In this document: in pieces, positions 17,341 to 26,393 of the stretch
Numbering within the stretch: the first letter of the stretch is position 1
How the letters are laid out: the number at the start of each line of letters is the position of its first letter
Assembly (NCBI RefSeq): GCF_014193695.1
Contig: NZ_JACHZR010000002.1
Location: 310,001-374,000, forward strand
Source of the DNA: Rhizobium sp. BK316
GTDB taxonomy: Bacteria > Pseudomonadota > Alphaproteobacteria > Rhizobiales > Rhizobiaceae
DNA length: 64,000 bases
Reading direction: 5' to 3'
Notes under the pieces: generated by a model
What the model saw: only the letters and a program-made list of their open reading frames with translations
What the model was told of the DNA's origin: nothing
Databases searched by the model: none
Made by a program: the position numbers and the translations under genes

Positions 17341-17996
17341 ACTCTTGCAATCGCGTACCCGGCCTGTGGTTTGGCATCGGGTCCGCGCAGATAAAGGGGT
17401 TTCGGCTTTCCGGAATTCGGGCTCGCGGCCGCACCGAGGCGTGCCACGATGGAGATCGGGAAGGAGTTGACCTGCTCGCCTGCCACATCGGGCTTCAGGA
17501 GTGGTGTCGCCGAACCGGTGATCTCACCGTCGAAGTCGGCGGCAAAGGCCTTGGCCTCCGATACGCTCACCGCACGCGCCTCGTCGAGCGGCGTGCCGTC
17601 GGCTGCGAAGGACTGGAGATAGATTTCATCCCGCTTGGCATCGATTGCCGCAAGCACGGGCCGGCCCGGCATCTTTTCGCGCTGGGCAGCCGCCATGACT
17701 TCGAGTGTCGTGATACCGACGGCTGGCACATTGAGGGAAAGTGCAAAACCGCGGGCTGCAGCAACGCCGACGCGGATACCGGTGAAGGAACCGGGTCCTA
17801 TGGTGACGGCGAGGCGGTCGACATCCGAGAGCGTGACGCCCGCCTGATCCAGCGCGCGGTCGACGATACCCATCAGATGTTCAGCATGCCCCTTGCCGAT
17901 CATGTCCGATGCCTCCCCCAGCACCGTATTCCTGCCGCTGTCATAAATAGCGGCAGCGCAATCTACACCTGCCGTGTCGAGCGCCAGAACGATCAT
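17337..17996 (-). CDS. tsaB: tRNA threonylcarbamoyladenosine biosynthesis protein TsaB
   Basis: TsaB is the scaffold partner of TsaD in forming t6A37 on ANN-decoding tRNAs. The 219-aa protein has the ASKHA-fold start ILALDTAGVDCAAAIYD, the central IGPGSFTGIRVGVAAARGFAL and VLAAIDAKRDEIYLQ. It lacks the iron-binding motif of TsaD, as expected. It heads the minus-strand run and overlaps rimI by 4 bp. The short upstream gap to the nfu stop (88 bp) should contain the promoter of the run. Confidence 0.95.
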   Translation of the reverse strand: MIVLALDTAGVDCAAAIYDSGRNTVLGEASDMIGKGHAEHLMGIVDRALDQAGVTLSDVDRLAVTIGPGSFTGIRVGVAAARGFALSLNVPAVGITTLEVMAAAQREKMPGRPVLAAIDAKRDEIYLQSFAADGTPLDEARAVSVSEAKAFAADFDGEITGSATPLLKPDVAGEQVNSFPISIVARLGAAASPNSGKPKPLYLRGPDAKPQAGYAIARV

Positions 17997-18084
17997 GCCA
18001 TCAATTTCCGAATAAACTATTGTCGCCTATCCATAAATCCGTCTGGCCGAACCGGATATGAACAGCCGGACGCACCAGAGATTT

Positions 18085-18651
18085 TTAAGCGGCAATCACT
18101 TCCTGCACTTCCGGAACGAAATGGCGCAGCAGGTTCTGGACGCCATGTTTCAGCGTTGCCGTCGAAGACGGGCAGCCGGAGCAGGAGCCCTTCATGTTCA
18201 GATAGACCTTGCCGTCCTTGAAGCCACGGAAGGTGATGTCGCCGCCATCCTGGGCAACGGCCGGACGCACTCGGGTCTCCAGCAGTTCCTTGATGGTAAG
18301 CACGATCGATTCATCGCCTTCGTCGAAGAATTCATCGCCCGCATCGACATCTTCCGAAAGGATGGAAGCGTCGCCCATGACCGGTTTGCCGGACATGAAA
18401 TGCTCCATGATCGAGCCGAGAATAGCCGGCTTCAGGTGCTGCCACTCGGCATTGTCCTTGGAGACGGAGATGAAATCATAGCCGAAATAGACGCCGATCA
18501 CTCCCGGAATTTCGAAGAGACGGGCAGCGAGCGGTGAAGCTTGCGCCTCATCGGCATTGCGGAATTCGGCCGTGCCGTTTTCCATCACGACCTTGCCAGG
18601 AAGGAACTTCTGCGTGGCTGGGTTCGGCGTGGCTTCGGTCTGAATGAACAT
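18085..18651 (-). CDS. Nfu-type iron-sulfur cluster scaffold (NifU C-terminal domain)
   Basis: A 188-aa Fe-S carrier with an N-terminal Nfu_N domain (MFIQTEATPNPATQKFLPG) and a C-terminal NifU-like domain holding CSGCPSS at 157-163. C157 and C160 would ligate the cluster. It matches the mitochondrial/alphaproteobacterial NFU1 architecture, not nitrogenase NifU, so the annotation should not imply nitrogen fixation. The ATG at 18651 follows a GGAGAG site; an alternative start four codons upstream exists. Confidence 0.94.
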   Translation of the reverse strand: MFIQTEATPNPATQKFLPGKVVMENGTAEFRNADEAQASPLAARLFEIPGVIGVYFGYDFISVSKDNAEWQHLKPAILGSIMEHFMSGKPVMGDASILSEDVDAGDEFFDEGDESIVLTIKELLETRVRPAVAQDGGDITFRGFKDGKVYLNMKGSCSGCPSSTATLKHGVQNLLRHFVPEVQEVIAA

Positions 18652-18758
18652 TTCGCTCTCCATACGGCGGGCCGTGACCTCTGCCGTCTTTAGAATTCTT
18701 CAAAAGAAAATAAGCCTATTGTCCGGCCGATTCAAGAGACTGATACTCAAGAAATGGC

Positions 18759-19250
18759 TTAACAGAGAGCGTCGATTTCCTCGTTGGTCAGCGTATCGGG
18801 AAGCACGGTGACCGGAATGGGAAAGGCCGCTCCACGCCCCGCGACGGACGAAACCAGCGGTCCCGGTCCTTCCTTGGCGGAGCCCGCGGCAAGCACGAGG
18901 ATGGCGACGTCCCGGTCTTCCTCGATGACAGCATTGATCTGCTCGGCCGAATTGCCCTCGCGGATCACGATCTCAGGCTCGATGCCGATCGTCTCGCGCA
19001 CGATCTGTGCGATCTTTGCGACGGTGGCTTCCGCCTCGTCGCGGGCTTCCGCCCGCATGATCTCCTCGACGCCGAGCCATTGCTGGAAATCGCCTTCCGG
19101 GATCACGTAGAGAAGGACGAGGCCGCCATTGGAATTCTTGGCGCGCCGCCCGGCATAATGGACGGCGCGTTGGCATTCGGGTGTCCCATCGATCACCGCC
19201 ATGAATTTGCGGCGATGACCTTCGAGCCGTGAGAGTCGCTTTGATACCAT
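18759..19250 (-). CDS. Universal stress protein (UspA family)
   Basis: A 163-aa single-domain Usp. It starts with basic residues, then FMAVIDGTPECQRAVHYAGRRAKNS, where the family has its first strand and helix. ILVLAAGSAKEGPGPLVSSVAG stands in the nucleotide-loop position, although the canonical G-x2-G-x9-G-S/T is only partly kept. A nucleotide-free or altered Usp is therefore possible. It lies between trpS (75 bp upstream) and nfu, all in the same direction. Confidence 0.88.
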   Translation of the reverse strand: MVSKRLSRLEGHRRKFMAVIDGTPECQRAVHYAGRRAKNSNGGLVLLYVIPEGDFQQWLGVEEIMRAEARDEAEATVAKIAQIVRETIGIEPEIVIREGNSAEQINAVIEEDRDVAILVLAAGSAKEGPGPLVSSVAGRGAAFPIPVTVLPDTLTNEEIDALC

Positions 19251-19325
19251 GGTGCCGACTCTGACACCTGTGACCGAAAATTTGCAAGCCCCCGTTTTGC
19301 ACGGGAGCTCTGCATGTCGATGGGA

Positions 19326-20390
19326 TTAGTAGAGGAAGCCGACGATTTCGCGAAGTTCGCGCATCGTCACGTCGGCGCGTGCTCGCGCGCGTTCATTGCC
19401 GTTGCGCAGAATCGCATCGATATGGCTCGTATCGCTCATCAGGCGGCGCATTTCGCCCGTTATCGGCGACAGCACCTGGACAGCGAGATCGATCAGCGCC
19501 GGCTTGAAGACGGAGAACTGCTGGCCGCCAAATTCGGCGAGGACCTGTTCCCTCGTCTTGTCGGCGAGTGCGGCATAGATCGAAACGAGGTTTTCAGCCT
19601 CCGGCCGGTTTTCGAGACCGGCCACTTCGCTCGGCAAGCCATCCGGGTCGGTCTTGGCCTTGCGGATCTTCCTGGAGATCGCATCCTCGTCGTCCATCAG
19701 GTTGATGCGCGAAAGGTCCGACGGATCGGACTTCGACATCTTCTTCGTACCATCACGCAGCGACATGACGCGCGGCGCCGGCCCGCCGATCAGCGGTTCG
19801 ACCATCGGGAAATAAGCATGCACCGGCTCATCGCCGACGGTGATGTCGATCCCGTAATTCGTCTTGCGGATATGCGAAGCGTAATCGAGATTGAACTTCA
19901 TCGCGATGTCGCGCGTCAGCTCGAGGTGCTGCTTCTGGTCCTCGCCGACGGGCACATGCGTGGCGCGGTAGACGAGAATGTCGGCGGCCATCAGGCTCGG
20001 ATAGGCGTAGAGGCCGAGCGAAGCCTGCTCACGGTCCTTGCCGGCCTTGTCCTTGAACTGCGTCATGCGGTTCATCCAGCCGAGGCGAGCGACACAATTG
20101 AAAATCCAGGCGAGTTCGGCGTGCTGCGGTACGGCGGACTGATTGAAGACGATATGCTTTTCAGCGTCGATGCCGGAAGCGATGAAGGCGGCTGCGATCG
20201 AGCGCGTCTGCGACAGCATGTCATCATGGACGAGCTGTGCGGTCAGCGCATGCAGGTCGACAACGCAGTAGATGCAGTCGTTGCCGTCCTGGAGCTGCAC
20301 GAAGCGACGGATCGCGCCGAGATAGTTGCCGAGATGCAGATTGCCCGTCGGCTGAACGCCGGAGAATACGAGCTTCTTGAATTCACCCAT
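19326..20390 (-). CDS. trpS: Tryptophanyl-tRNA synthetase
   Basis: Class Ic aminoacyl-tRNA synthetase charging tRNA-Trp. The 354-aa protein has the HIGH-type motif GNLHLGN near residue 16, the specificity region [15 protein letters not shown], and KMSKS in [10 protein letters not shown] near residue 205. The ATG at 20390 ([16 protein letters not shown]) is at the conserved family start; a 14-codon longer frame exists but lacks similarity. Confidence 0.98.
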   Translation of the reverse strand: MGEFKKLVFSGVQPTGNLHLGNYLGAIRRFVQLQDGNDCIYCVVDLHALTAQLVHDDMLSQTRSIAAAFIASGIDAEKHIVFNQSAVPQHAELAWIFNCVARLGWMNRMTQFKDKAGKDREQASLGLYAYPSLMAADILVYRATHVPVGEDQKQHLELTRDIAMKFNLDYASHIRKTNYGIDITVGDEPVHAYFPMVEPLIGGPAPRVMSLRDGTKKMSKSDPSDLSRINLMDDEDAISRKIRKAKTDPDGLPSEVAGLENRPEAENLVSIYAALADKTREQVLAEFGGQQFSVFKPALIDLAVQVLSPITGEMRRLMSDTSHIDAILRNGNERARARADVTMRELREIVGFLY

Positions 20391-20481
20391 GATGCTGTCC
20401 TCGATTAGGCTGGTGGAGGGCCTCAGGGCCAAAGGCCCATGTTGCTAACGCGGGCGCTTATGCACGGGCGCCCGGCCGCAA

Positions 20482-20886
20482 TCAAGAGGCCGCGGGCGCG
20501 GCCTGTTGAATGAGATCGAAGGTGTTGCCGTAAGGATCCGAAAAGACGGCCACGGTACCGTAAACCTCATGTCGCGGCTCCTCCAGAAAGCGCACGCCGG
20601 CATCAAGCATCGCTGCGTGATCGCGCGCAAAATCGTCGGTCTTGAGGAAGAAGCCGACACGCCCGCCGGTTTGATTTCCGACGGCGGCTTGCTGTGCTTC
20701 ATTTGCCGCCTGCGCCAGCAGAAAGGCGGCGCCATCCCCGCCCTTTGGCTTGACGACGACCCAGCGCTTGCCTTCCGGCTGTACTTCATCCTGAAGGCAT
20801 TCGAAGCCGAGGGCCTCACAATAGAAGGCTTTGGCGCGGTCATAATCGTCGACGACGAGGGTGACGAGGAACAGAGATTGGATCAT
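20482..20886 (-). CDS. VOC family protein
   Basis: A 134-aa protein of the glyoxalase/bleomycin-resistance superfamily. The first half has SLFLVTLVVDDYDRAKAFYCEALGFE, the second VRFLEEPRHEVYGTVAVFSDPYGNTFDLIQ, as expected of two pseudo-repeats. Substrate is unknown. It is distinct in sequence from the VOC proteins at 1.3 and 31.6 kb. It is upstream of and co-oriented with trpS, with a 91-bp gap. Confidence 0.88.
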   Translation of the reverse strand: MIQSLFLVTLVVDDYDRAKAFYCEALGFECLQDEVQPEGKRWVVVKPKGGDGAAFLLAQAANEAQQAAVGNQTGGRVGFFLKTDDFARDHAAMLDAGVRFLEEPRHEVYGTVAVFSDPYGNTFDLIQQAAPAAS

Positions 20887-21072
20887 GGGATCTCCAGATT
20901 CGGAAGTTTATTCCATTTGTTTGCAGAAAAATGCCCAGTTTTACGCCAAATTGATCAGTATGTTTAGCTAGAATTGAGTATAAAATTTCACAGAAAAGCT
21001 TTCTTTGAACTGAAAATCCTCTCGCCGGGCTGGCGGCCCAAGGGGCCGTCGGGATAACCGATCGGAGGGACC

Positions 21073-21501
21073 ATGCAGAACGCCAGTTTGCTCGCCATGG
21101 CAGGCCTTTTCGCCCTACAATCAGCAACCACAGCCGTCGGTCAAGACAATCGACGGCAGACCAGCCAACTTCCCAAACACGAGACGCGCATTGCTTACAC
21201 GGTGCAGACCGTCAGTGTTCGCGCCAGCTGTTTTCCGGCGCGATTGCGGGCGGTTTTGTCGCATATCGCGGCAAAGACCGGACGCCGCCCGATGATAACG
21301 TCGGGCTTCCGGCCGCATCCCCGCCGCCACGGCTCCCTGCATGGAAAGTGCATGGCAGCCGATATCAGGATTCCCGGACTGTCGGAGCGAACGATCATCG
21401 CGGCCGCAAAAACCGCGCCCGGGATAGGTGGGATCGGCAGCTACTGCAACGGCATCATCCATGTCGATGTCGGGCCGCAGCGACGCTGGGTCGATTGCTA
21501 G
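21073..21501 (+). CDS. Exported peptidase M15A-like protein (D,D-carboxypeptidase fold)
   Basis: A 142-aa protein with an N-terminal hydrophobic segment consistent with a signal peptide (about residues 1-24, ending near AVGQ). The M15A zinc-peptidase signatures follow: MITSGFRPHPRRHGSLHGKC, then AADIRIPG, giving H-x6-D, and the final IIHVDVGPQRRW supplying the last His. The family includes peptidoglycan D-Ala-D-Ala hydrolases and YcbK-like proteins. It is a lone plus-strand gene that converges on murJ, the lipid II flippase gene, so a cell-wall role fits. Confidence 0.85.
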   Translation: MQNASLLAMAGLFALQSATTAVGQDNRRQTSQLPKHETRIAYTVQTVSVRASCFPARLRAVLSHIAAKTGRRPMITSGFRPHPRRHGSLHGKCMAADIRIPGLSERTIIAAAKTAPGIGGIGSYCNGIIHVDVGPQRRWVDC

Positions 21502-21522
21502 AACCAGGAAAGGCTGCAGACC

Positions 21523-23103
21523 TTAGGCGTCCTTCGCCGATGCCGGTTTGCGATTGAGGTTGCGCCGGATCATGCCGAGGTCTGCTCCGCCGATCAGGAA
21601 GGCGGTCGCAAAATAGACGACCATAGAAATCGCGATCAGCAGGCCAAGCGTGCCGACCTTGCTCAGAAGCGGCGCCCCCGAGGCAAGCCAGGGCGCCCAG
21701 TACTGCTTGAGATAGATGATGACGGCGCCCATGACGGCAGCGGCGACGACCAGCAGCGCTGCGCGTTTGGCCAGCGCCCATTCCCAAGTCAGATGGCCGC
21801 GGCGCAGAAGCGTGGTGAAGAGCAGCACGGTGCTGATCCAGCCGGCCGTGGCTTCGGCGACTGCGATGCCCGGCGCGCCCATGTAGGGGAACAGCGTCAG
21901 CGCCGTGGCGCAGTTGGTCGCCACCGCGATTGCTGAAAAACGCATCGGCGTCTTGGTGTCTTCGCGGGCATAAAAGCCCGGCTGCAGCGCCTTGATCAGC
22001 ACGAAAGCCGGCAAGCCGATGCCGTAGATCGCCAGGATCGAGCCGACGATCAGGGTGTTTTCCTGATCGAAGGCCCCGCGCTCATAGAGGACGCGAATAA
22101 TCTCGTCGGAGAGGATCCACAGCGCGAATGCAGCTGGGATCGTCAGGAACAGCACGAATTCGATCGAGCGGTTCTGCAAAAAGGCAGCCTCGCGCAACGC
22201 GCCGCCCTTAAGCGCGCGGGCAAGCTCCGGCAGCAGTACCACACCGACGGCGATGCCGACGACGCCGAGCGGAAGCTGGTAGATGCGATCGGCATATTGC
22301 AGGGCGGCAATCGCGCCTTCGCGGGAGGAGGCGATTGCCTGTCCGATGAGCTGGTTGATCTGCGTGATGCCGCCGGTCACGGCCGCCGGAACCGCAAGGA
22401 TCAGCAGCCGCTTGACGTTCGGCGTCATCTTTGGGAAGCGGAAGCCGATGCTCATGCCGGCATGCAGCACGCCGACATAGACGACGACAAGCTGCAGGAC
22501 ACCGGCGACCAGTACGCCCCAGGAGAGATACCAGGCAGTCGCCAACGGTTCGGCGCCGGTATAAAGCGCATAAAAGAGCGCACCGATCATCACGACGTTG
22601 AGGAAGATAGGCGCGACGGCAGCGGCGAAGAAGTGATGCAGCGAATTCAGCATGCCGCTCATCATCGCCGTCAGCGACATGCACATGAGATAGGGAAACA
22701 TCACCGCGGCCATGCGAATGGTGATACCGAACTTCTCGGGATCATCAGCAAAGCCCGGCGCGATGACGAAGCGCACCAGCAGCGGCATGGAAAGCTCCAT
22801 CACGATGGTGATGAGCAGCAGCACGGAAAAGAGAACGCCGAAGACTTCTTCCGAAAAGCGCTTGGCACCGTCAGTGCCGTTCGCCTCGATCTCCTTGGCG
22901 AAGAGCGGCACGAAGGCGGCGTTGAAGGCGCCTTCGGCAAACAGCCGGCGGAAGAGATTCGGGAAACGGAAGGCGGCATAGAAGACGTCAGCCATCGGCC
23001 CGGTGCCGAGAGCAGCTGCCATCAGCGTTTCGCGGGCAAAACCAAAGATGCGGCTGCCGAGCGTGGCGCCGCCGACGGTGGCGAATTTCTTGACGAGGCT
23101 CAT
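21523..23103 (-). CDS. murJ: Lipid II flippase MurJ (MviN)
   Basis: MOP-superfamily integral membrane protein that flips lipid II across the inner membrane. The 526 aa are strongly hydrophobic with about 14 predicted helices. The signature N-terminus is [24 protein letters not shown], with the [16 protein letters not shown] motif nearby. The start overlaps the glnD stop by 4 bp, so the two are translationally coupled. The glnD-murJ order is common in rhizobia. Confidence 0.97.
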   Translation of the reverse strand: MSLVKKFATVGGATLGSRIFGFARETLMAAALGTGPMADVFYAAFRFPNLFRRLFAEGAFNAAFVPLFAKEIEANGTDGAKRFSEEVFGVLFSVLLLITIVMELSMPLLVRFVIAPGFADDPEKFGITIRMAAVMFPYLMCMSLTAMMSGMLNSLHHFFAAAVAPIFLNVVMIGALFYALYTGAEPLATAWYLSWGVLVAGVLQLVVVYVGVLHAGMSIGFRFPKMTPNVKRLLILAVPAAVTGGITQINQLIGQAIASSREGAIAALQYADRIYQLPLGVVGIAVGVVLLPELARALKGGALREAAFLQNRSIEFVLFLTIPAAFALWILSDEIIRVLYERGAFDQENTLIVGSILAIYGIGLPAFVLIKALQPGFYAREDTKTPMRFSAIAVATNCATALTLFPYMGAPGIAVAEATAGWISTVLLFTTLLRRGHLTWEWALAKRAALLVVAAAVMGAVIIYLKQYWAPWLASGAPLLSKVGTLGLLIAISMVVYFATAFLIGGADLGMIRRNLNRKPASAKDA

Positions 23104-25991
23104 GCGGGGGGACCGGCTTTCTTTTCGGCTGATGTAGCGGGAGGCGCGATGATGCCGGAAGGCATACGCTCGCGCAGTTCGTCCTGCTCCTCGGCCATGA
23201 CCGCTTTCATACGGGCAGTGATATTCGCGCGCTTGCTGTCGCCGGAAATCTTCTGACCGACGAGATCGGTAACGTAGAATGTATCGATGACCTTTTCACC
23301 GAAAGTGGTGATGCGCGCGGATTGGATATCGAGCGATAGATCGGATAGCACCGCTGTCATTTCCGAGAGCAGGCCCGGCCGGTCGAGGCATTCCACCTCG
23401 ATGACCGTGAACTTGTTCGACAGGCTGTTGGTGATCGTCACCGACGGCGGAATGATGAAGGCCTTGCTCTTCTTGCGGTTCTTCGCGCGGGTCGCGATCA
23501 CCTCGGGCAGGCGCTTGCGGCCGGAAAGCACGTCTTCGATCATCCTGCCGATCGTGGCGGCACGACGAAGCTCGTCCTCGTCGTTCGGAAACTCGCGACT
23601 GACATGGATTGTATCGAGAGCGCGGCCATCCGAAGTCGTGAAGATCTGCGCGTCGACGATGTTGGCGCCGGCTGCCGCGCAAGCACCGGCAATGACGGCA
23701 AGCAGGCGGGGATGGTCGGGCGAAAGAACGGTGATTTCGGTAATGGCATGGAAACTGTCGGTGCGCACCGAGGTCGCCAGCGCCTGACCGGCCTTGTCCG
23801 CCTGGCGGATGAAATGCGCATGGCGGATCTGGTCTTCCAGCGGTACGGAGAGCAGGTAGGGCTGGTAGTGCAGTTTGGCGTAGGTGCGGCGGTCCTTCTG
23901 GCTCCAGTCGGACAGCGCCGCATAGAGCGCCTCGGCCGCAGCCTGGGCACGCTCCTTGCGCGACACCTCGGAGAAACCGCCGGCAAGCAGCAGTTCAGTT
24001 TCGTAATAGAGCGTGCGCAGCAACTGGCCCTTCCAGCCGTTCCAGACGCCCGGACCGACGGCGCGGATGTCGCAGATCGTCAGGATCATCAGCATCTTCA
24101 GCCGATCCAAGGACTGAACGCGATCGGCGAAGTCGGTGATCGTCTTGCGGTCCGTCAGGTCGCGCGTCTGGGCGACCATCGACATGGTCAGATGTTCCTC
24201 GATCAGCCAGACGACGATCTCGGTCTGCTTCTGCGACAGGCCGAAACGGGCGCAAAGCTTGCGGGCGACGCGGGCGCCGGCAATCGAATGGTCCTCCTGC
24301 CGGCCCTTGGCGATATCGTGCAGCAAGACCGCGACATAGAGCGCCTCGCGGTCCTCGATATGCGGCATGAGCTTGTTGGCGAGCGGATGCAGTTCCTCCG
24401 CCTTGCCCTTGTCGATCTCCGACAGCACATCGATCGCGCGGATCAGGTGCTCGTCGACAGTATAGTGGTGATACATATTGAACTGCATCATCGCGACGAT
24501 CTTGCCGAATTCGGGAATGAAGCGGCCAAGCACGCCGGCCTCGTTCATGCGCCGCAGGATCAGCGCCGGATCGTGCTTGGAAGTCAGGATCGACAGGAAC
24601 AGCCGGTTGGCTTCGTCGTTTTCGCGCAGATCGTTGTTGACGAGGCCGAGCGAACGCGTGACGCGTTTCAGCGCATCGGGATGGAATTCGAGCCCGTTGA
24701 TATCGGCGACATGGAACAGCCGGATAATGCTGACCGGATCGCGCTTGAAGACATCGGGATTGGCGAGCGCGATACGGCCGCGATCTTCCACGAACTCGAC
24801 GCTGCCGGGGATCTTGCGGTTGCGGTGGGTAAAGCGGCTGATGACGCCGGTCAGGCCGGGGATCGACTTCGCCTGCTGGTCTTCAAGTGCTGCGCAAAGG
24901 ATGCGCGTCAGATCGCCCACGTCTTTGGCGACCAGGAAATAGTGCTTCATGAAGCGCTCGACGGCCGAGAGGCCGGGGCGCGAATGATAGCCGAGAGCCT
25001 CGGCGATCTCGCGCTGGATATCGAAGGAAAGACGCTCCTCGGCCTTTCCGGTGAGGAAGTGCATGTGGCAGCGCACGGCCCAGAGAAAATCGTCGGCCTT
25101 TTCCAGCAGCCGGTATTCCTGCTTCGACAGCACGCCGAGCGGCACAAGATCGGCCGGGTCGCGGACGTGATAATAATATTTCGAAATCCAGAAGAGCGTG
25201 TGCAGGTCGCGAAGGCCGCCTTTGCCCTCCTTGACGTTCGGCTCGACGAGGTATCGCGTGTCGCCCGCTTTGCGATGGCGCTCGTCGCGTTCGGCGAGCT
25301 TGGCGGCAATGAATTCCGGTCCGGTGCCGGTGACGATTTCCTTGTCGAAGCGGGCTTCCAGTTCGGTCTCCAGCGACTTCAGCCCGCAGATGTAGCGCAT
25401 TTCCAGAATGGCGGTGCGGATCGTCATGTCGGATTTGGAAAGCGCGATGCATTCCTCGACGGTGCGGGTCGCATGCCCGACCTTGAAGCCCATGTCCCAC
25501 AGCATATAGAGCATGAACTCGACGGCCTTGTGCGTCTCTTCCGCCGGCTTCGGCAGGAAGAGGAAGAGCAGGTCGATATCGGAGCCCGGCGCCAGCGTGT
25601 CGCGCCCATAGCCGCCGACAGCGGTCACCGCAAACTTGTCCTTCTGCTTCGGGAAGACATGCTCGGTGGCGAAATTGTAGAGAATGGCGATGATCTGGTC
25701 CTGCAGCCAGGAAATGCGGTGGGCGCAATCAAGCCCGCCGCCCTGGGCGTCGAGCAGGTCACGCACCTTCTGGCGCCCTTCTACGCTCGCCTTCTTCAAA
25801 ACGGCAAGAAGATCGTTGCGCAGCACGTCGGGACGATTGCGGTTGGCTTCGGCAATGGCGTCGCATTGCCCCTGCAGCAGTTCCACATCGAGGATTTCTG
25901 AGAAATCGATGTCGTGCATCCCCATCGGCCGAGCGGTTGCCTCTTCGGTCCGGGCCGCTTGCTCGTGGCGTGCCTCTGATTTCGTCTGCAT
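23100..25991 (-). CDS. glnD: Bifunctional uridylyltransferase/uridylyl-removing enzyme GlnD
   Basis: Nitrogen-status sensor that uridylylates PII proteins when glutamine is low and deuridylylates them when it is high. The 963-aa protein has the nucleotidyltransferase site GGYGR...DID (Gly126-Gly127 and Asp138/Asp140), a central HD hydrolase domain ([15 protein letters not shown]) and two C-terminal ACT domains (from [16 protein letters not shown] and [17 protein letters not shown]), which bind glutamine. It is long compared with E. coli GlnD (about 890 aa), with an extended N-terminus. ptsN and rpoN elsewhere in the window add further nitrogen control. Confidence 0.97.
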   Translation of the reverse strand: MQTKSEARHEQAARTEEATARPMGMHDIDFSEILDVELLQGQCDAIAEANRNRPDVLRNDLLAVLKKASVEGRQKVRDLLDAQGGGLDCAHRISWLQDQIIAILYNFATEHVFPKQKDKFAVTAVGGYGRDTLAPGSDIDLLFLFLPKPAEETHKAVEFMLYMLWDMGFKVGHATRTVEECIALSKSDMTIRTAILEMRYICGLKSLETELEARFDKEIVTGTGPEFIAAKLAERDERHRKAGDTRYLVEPNVKEGKGGLRDLHTLFWISKYYYHVRDPADLVPLGVLSKQEYRLLEKADDFLWAVRCHMHFLTGKAEERLSFDIQREIAEALGYHSRPGLSAVERFMKHYFLVAKDVGDLTRILCAALEDQQAKSIPGLTGVISRFTHRNRKIPGSVEFVEDRGRIALANPDVFKRDPVSIIRLFHVADINGLEFHPDALKRVTRSLGLVNNDLRENDEANRLFLSILTSKHDPALILRRMNEAGVLGRFIPEFGKIVAMMQFNMYHHYTVDEHLIRAIDVLSEIDKGKAEELHPLANKLMPHIEDREALYVAVLLHDIAKGRQEDHSIAGARVARKLCARFGLSQKQTEIVVWLIEEHLTMSMVAQTRDLTDRKTITDFADRVQSLDRLKMLMILTICDIRAVGPGVWNGWKGQLLRTLYYETELLLAGGFSEVSRKERAQAAAEALYAALSDWSQKDRRTYAKLHYQPYLLSVPLEDQIRHAHFIRQADKAGQALATSVRTDSFHAITEITVLSPDHPRLLAVIAGACAAAGANIVDAQIFTTSDGRALDTIHVSREFPNDEDELRRAATIGRMIEDVLSGRKRLPEVIATRAKNRKKSKAFIIPPSVTITNSLSNKFTVIEVECLDRPGLLSEMTAVLSDLSLDIQSARITTFGEKVIDTFYVTDLVGQKISGDSKRANITARMKAVMAEEQDELRERMPSGIIAPPATSAEKKAGPPA

Positions 25992-26105
25992 GCGCTATTG
26001 CCTCTTTGCCCGCCTGATGACACAGGCGTTCATATTGCATGAACCCTTAAATTTGGCGAAATGGTGTTGGCAAGCCGTCGGCGAGGGACGCTTTGCCGCA
26101 AGTTC

Positions 26106-26381
26106 TCAGGCTGAGCCCTGTGCCAGCAGCGTATTGAGAACTTGCCGGGTCTCGCTCATGATGCCGTTAAGCGTCGCCTTGTCACATTCGCGGTATCCAG
26201 CGTCAATGATTGCACCGCTGAGTTCGCCGATGACAAGGCACGAGCCGGTAATCTTCGCCATGCCGATCGGCGTGTTCCAGCCGCGCGCCTCAAGATTACC
26301 ATCCGATTGTTTCATGATTTCGAGCATCGAGACGATGACGGAGAGGCGCTGCGTTTCCTGAAGCAGTTTTTCCATGAACAC
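26106..26381 (-). CDS. Hypothetical small protein between glnD and mutS
   Basis: A 91-aa frame of unknown function. The start could be the first Met at 26381 or MEKLLQ two codons later. It has a predicted helical N-terminus (LLQETQRLSVIVSMLEIMKQ), a glycine-containing middle, and two cysteines. No family was recognised, and no signal peptide or membrane helix is evident. It follows mutS by only 12 bp in the same direction, so it may be cotranscribed with it. Codon usage is like its neighbours. Confidence 0.6.
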   Translation of the reverse strand: MFMEKLLQETQRLSVIVSMLEIMKQSDGNLEARGWNTPIGMAKITGSCLVIGELSGAIIDAGYRECDKATLNGIMSETRQVLNTLLAQGSA

Positions 26382-26393
26382 GGGGGGCTGCTC

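Noticed and set aside
18085-18651. Nitrogen-fixation NifU
   Set aside because: Domain order and length match the housekeeping Nfu1 type; no nif genes are near.
23604-25901. Very long open frame (765 aa) antisense to glnD
   Set aside because: It mirrors glnD, which has clear domains over the same span. In high-GC DNA, antisense frames stay open by codon bias; no family or ribosome site supports it.
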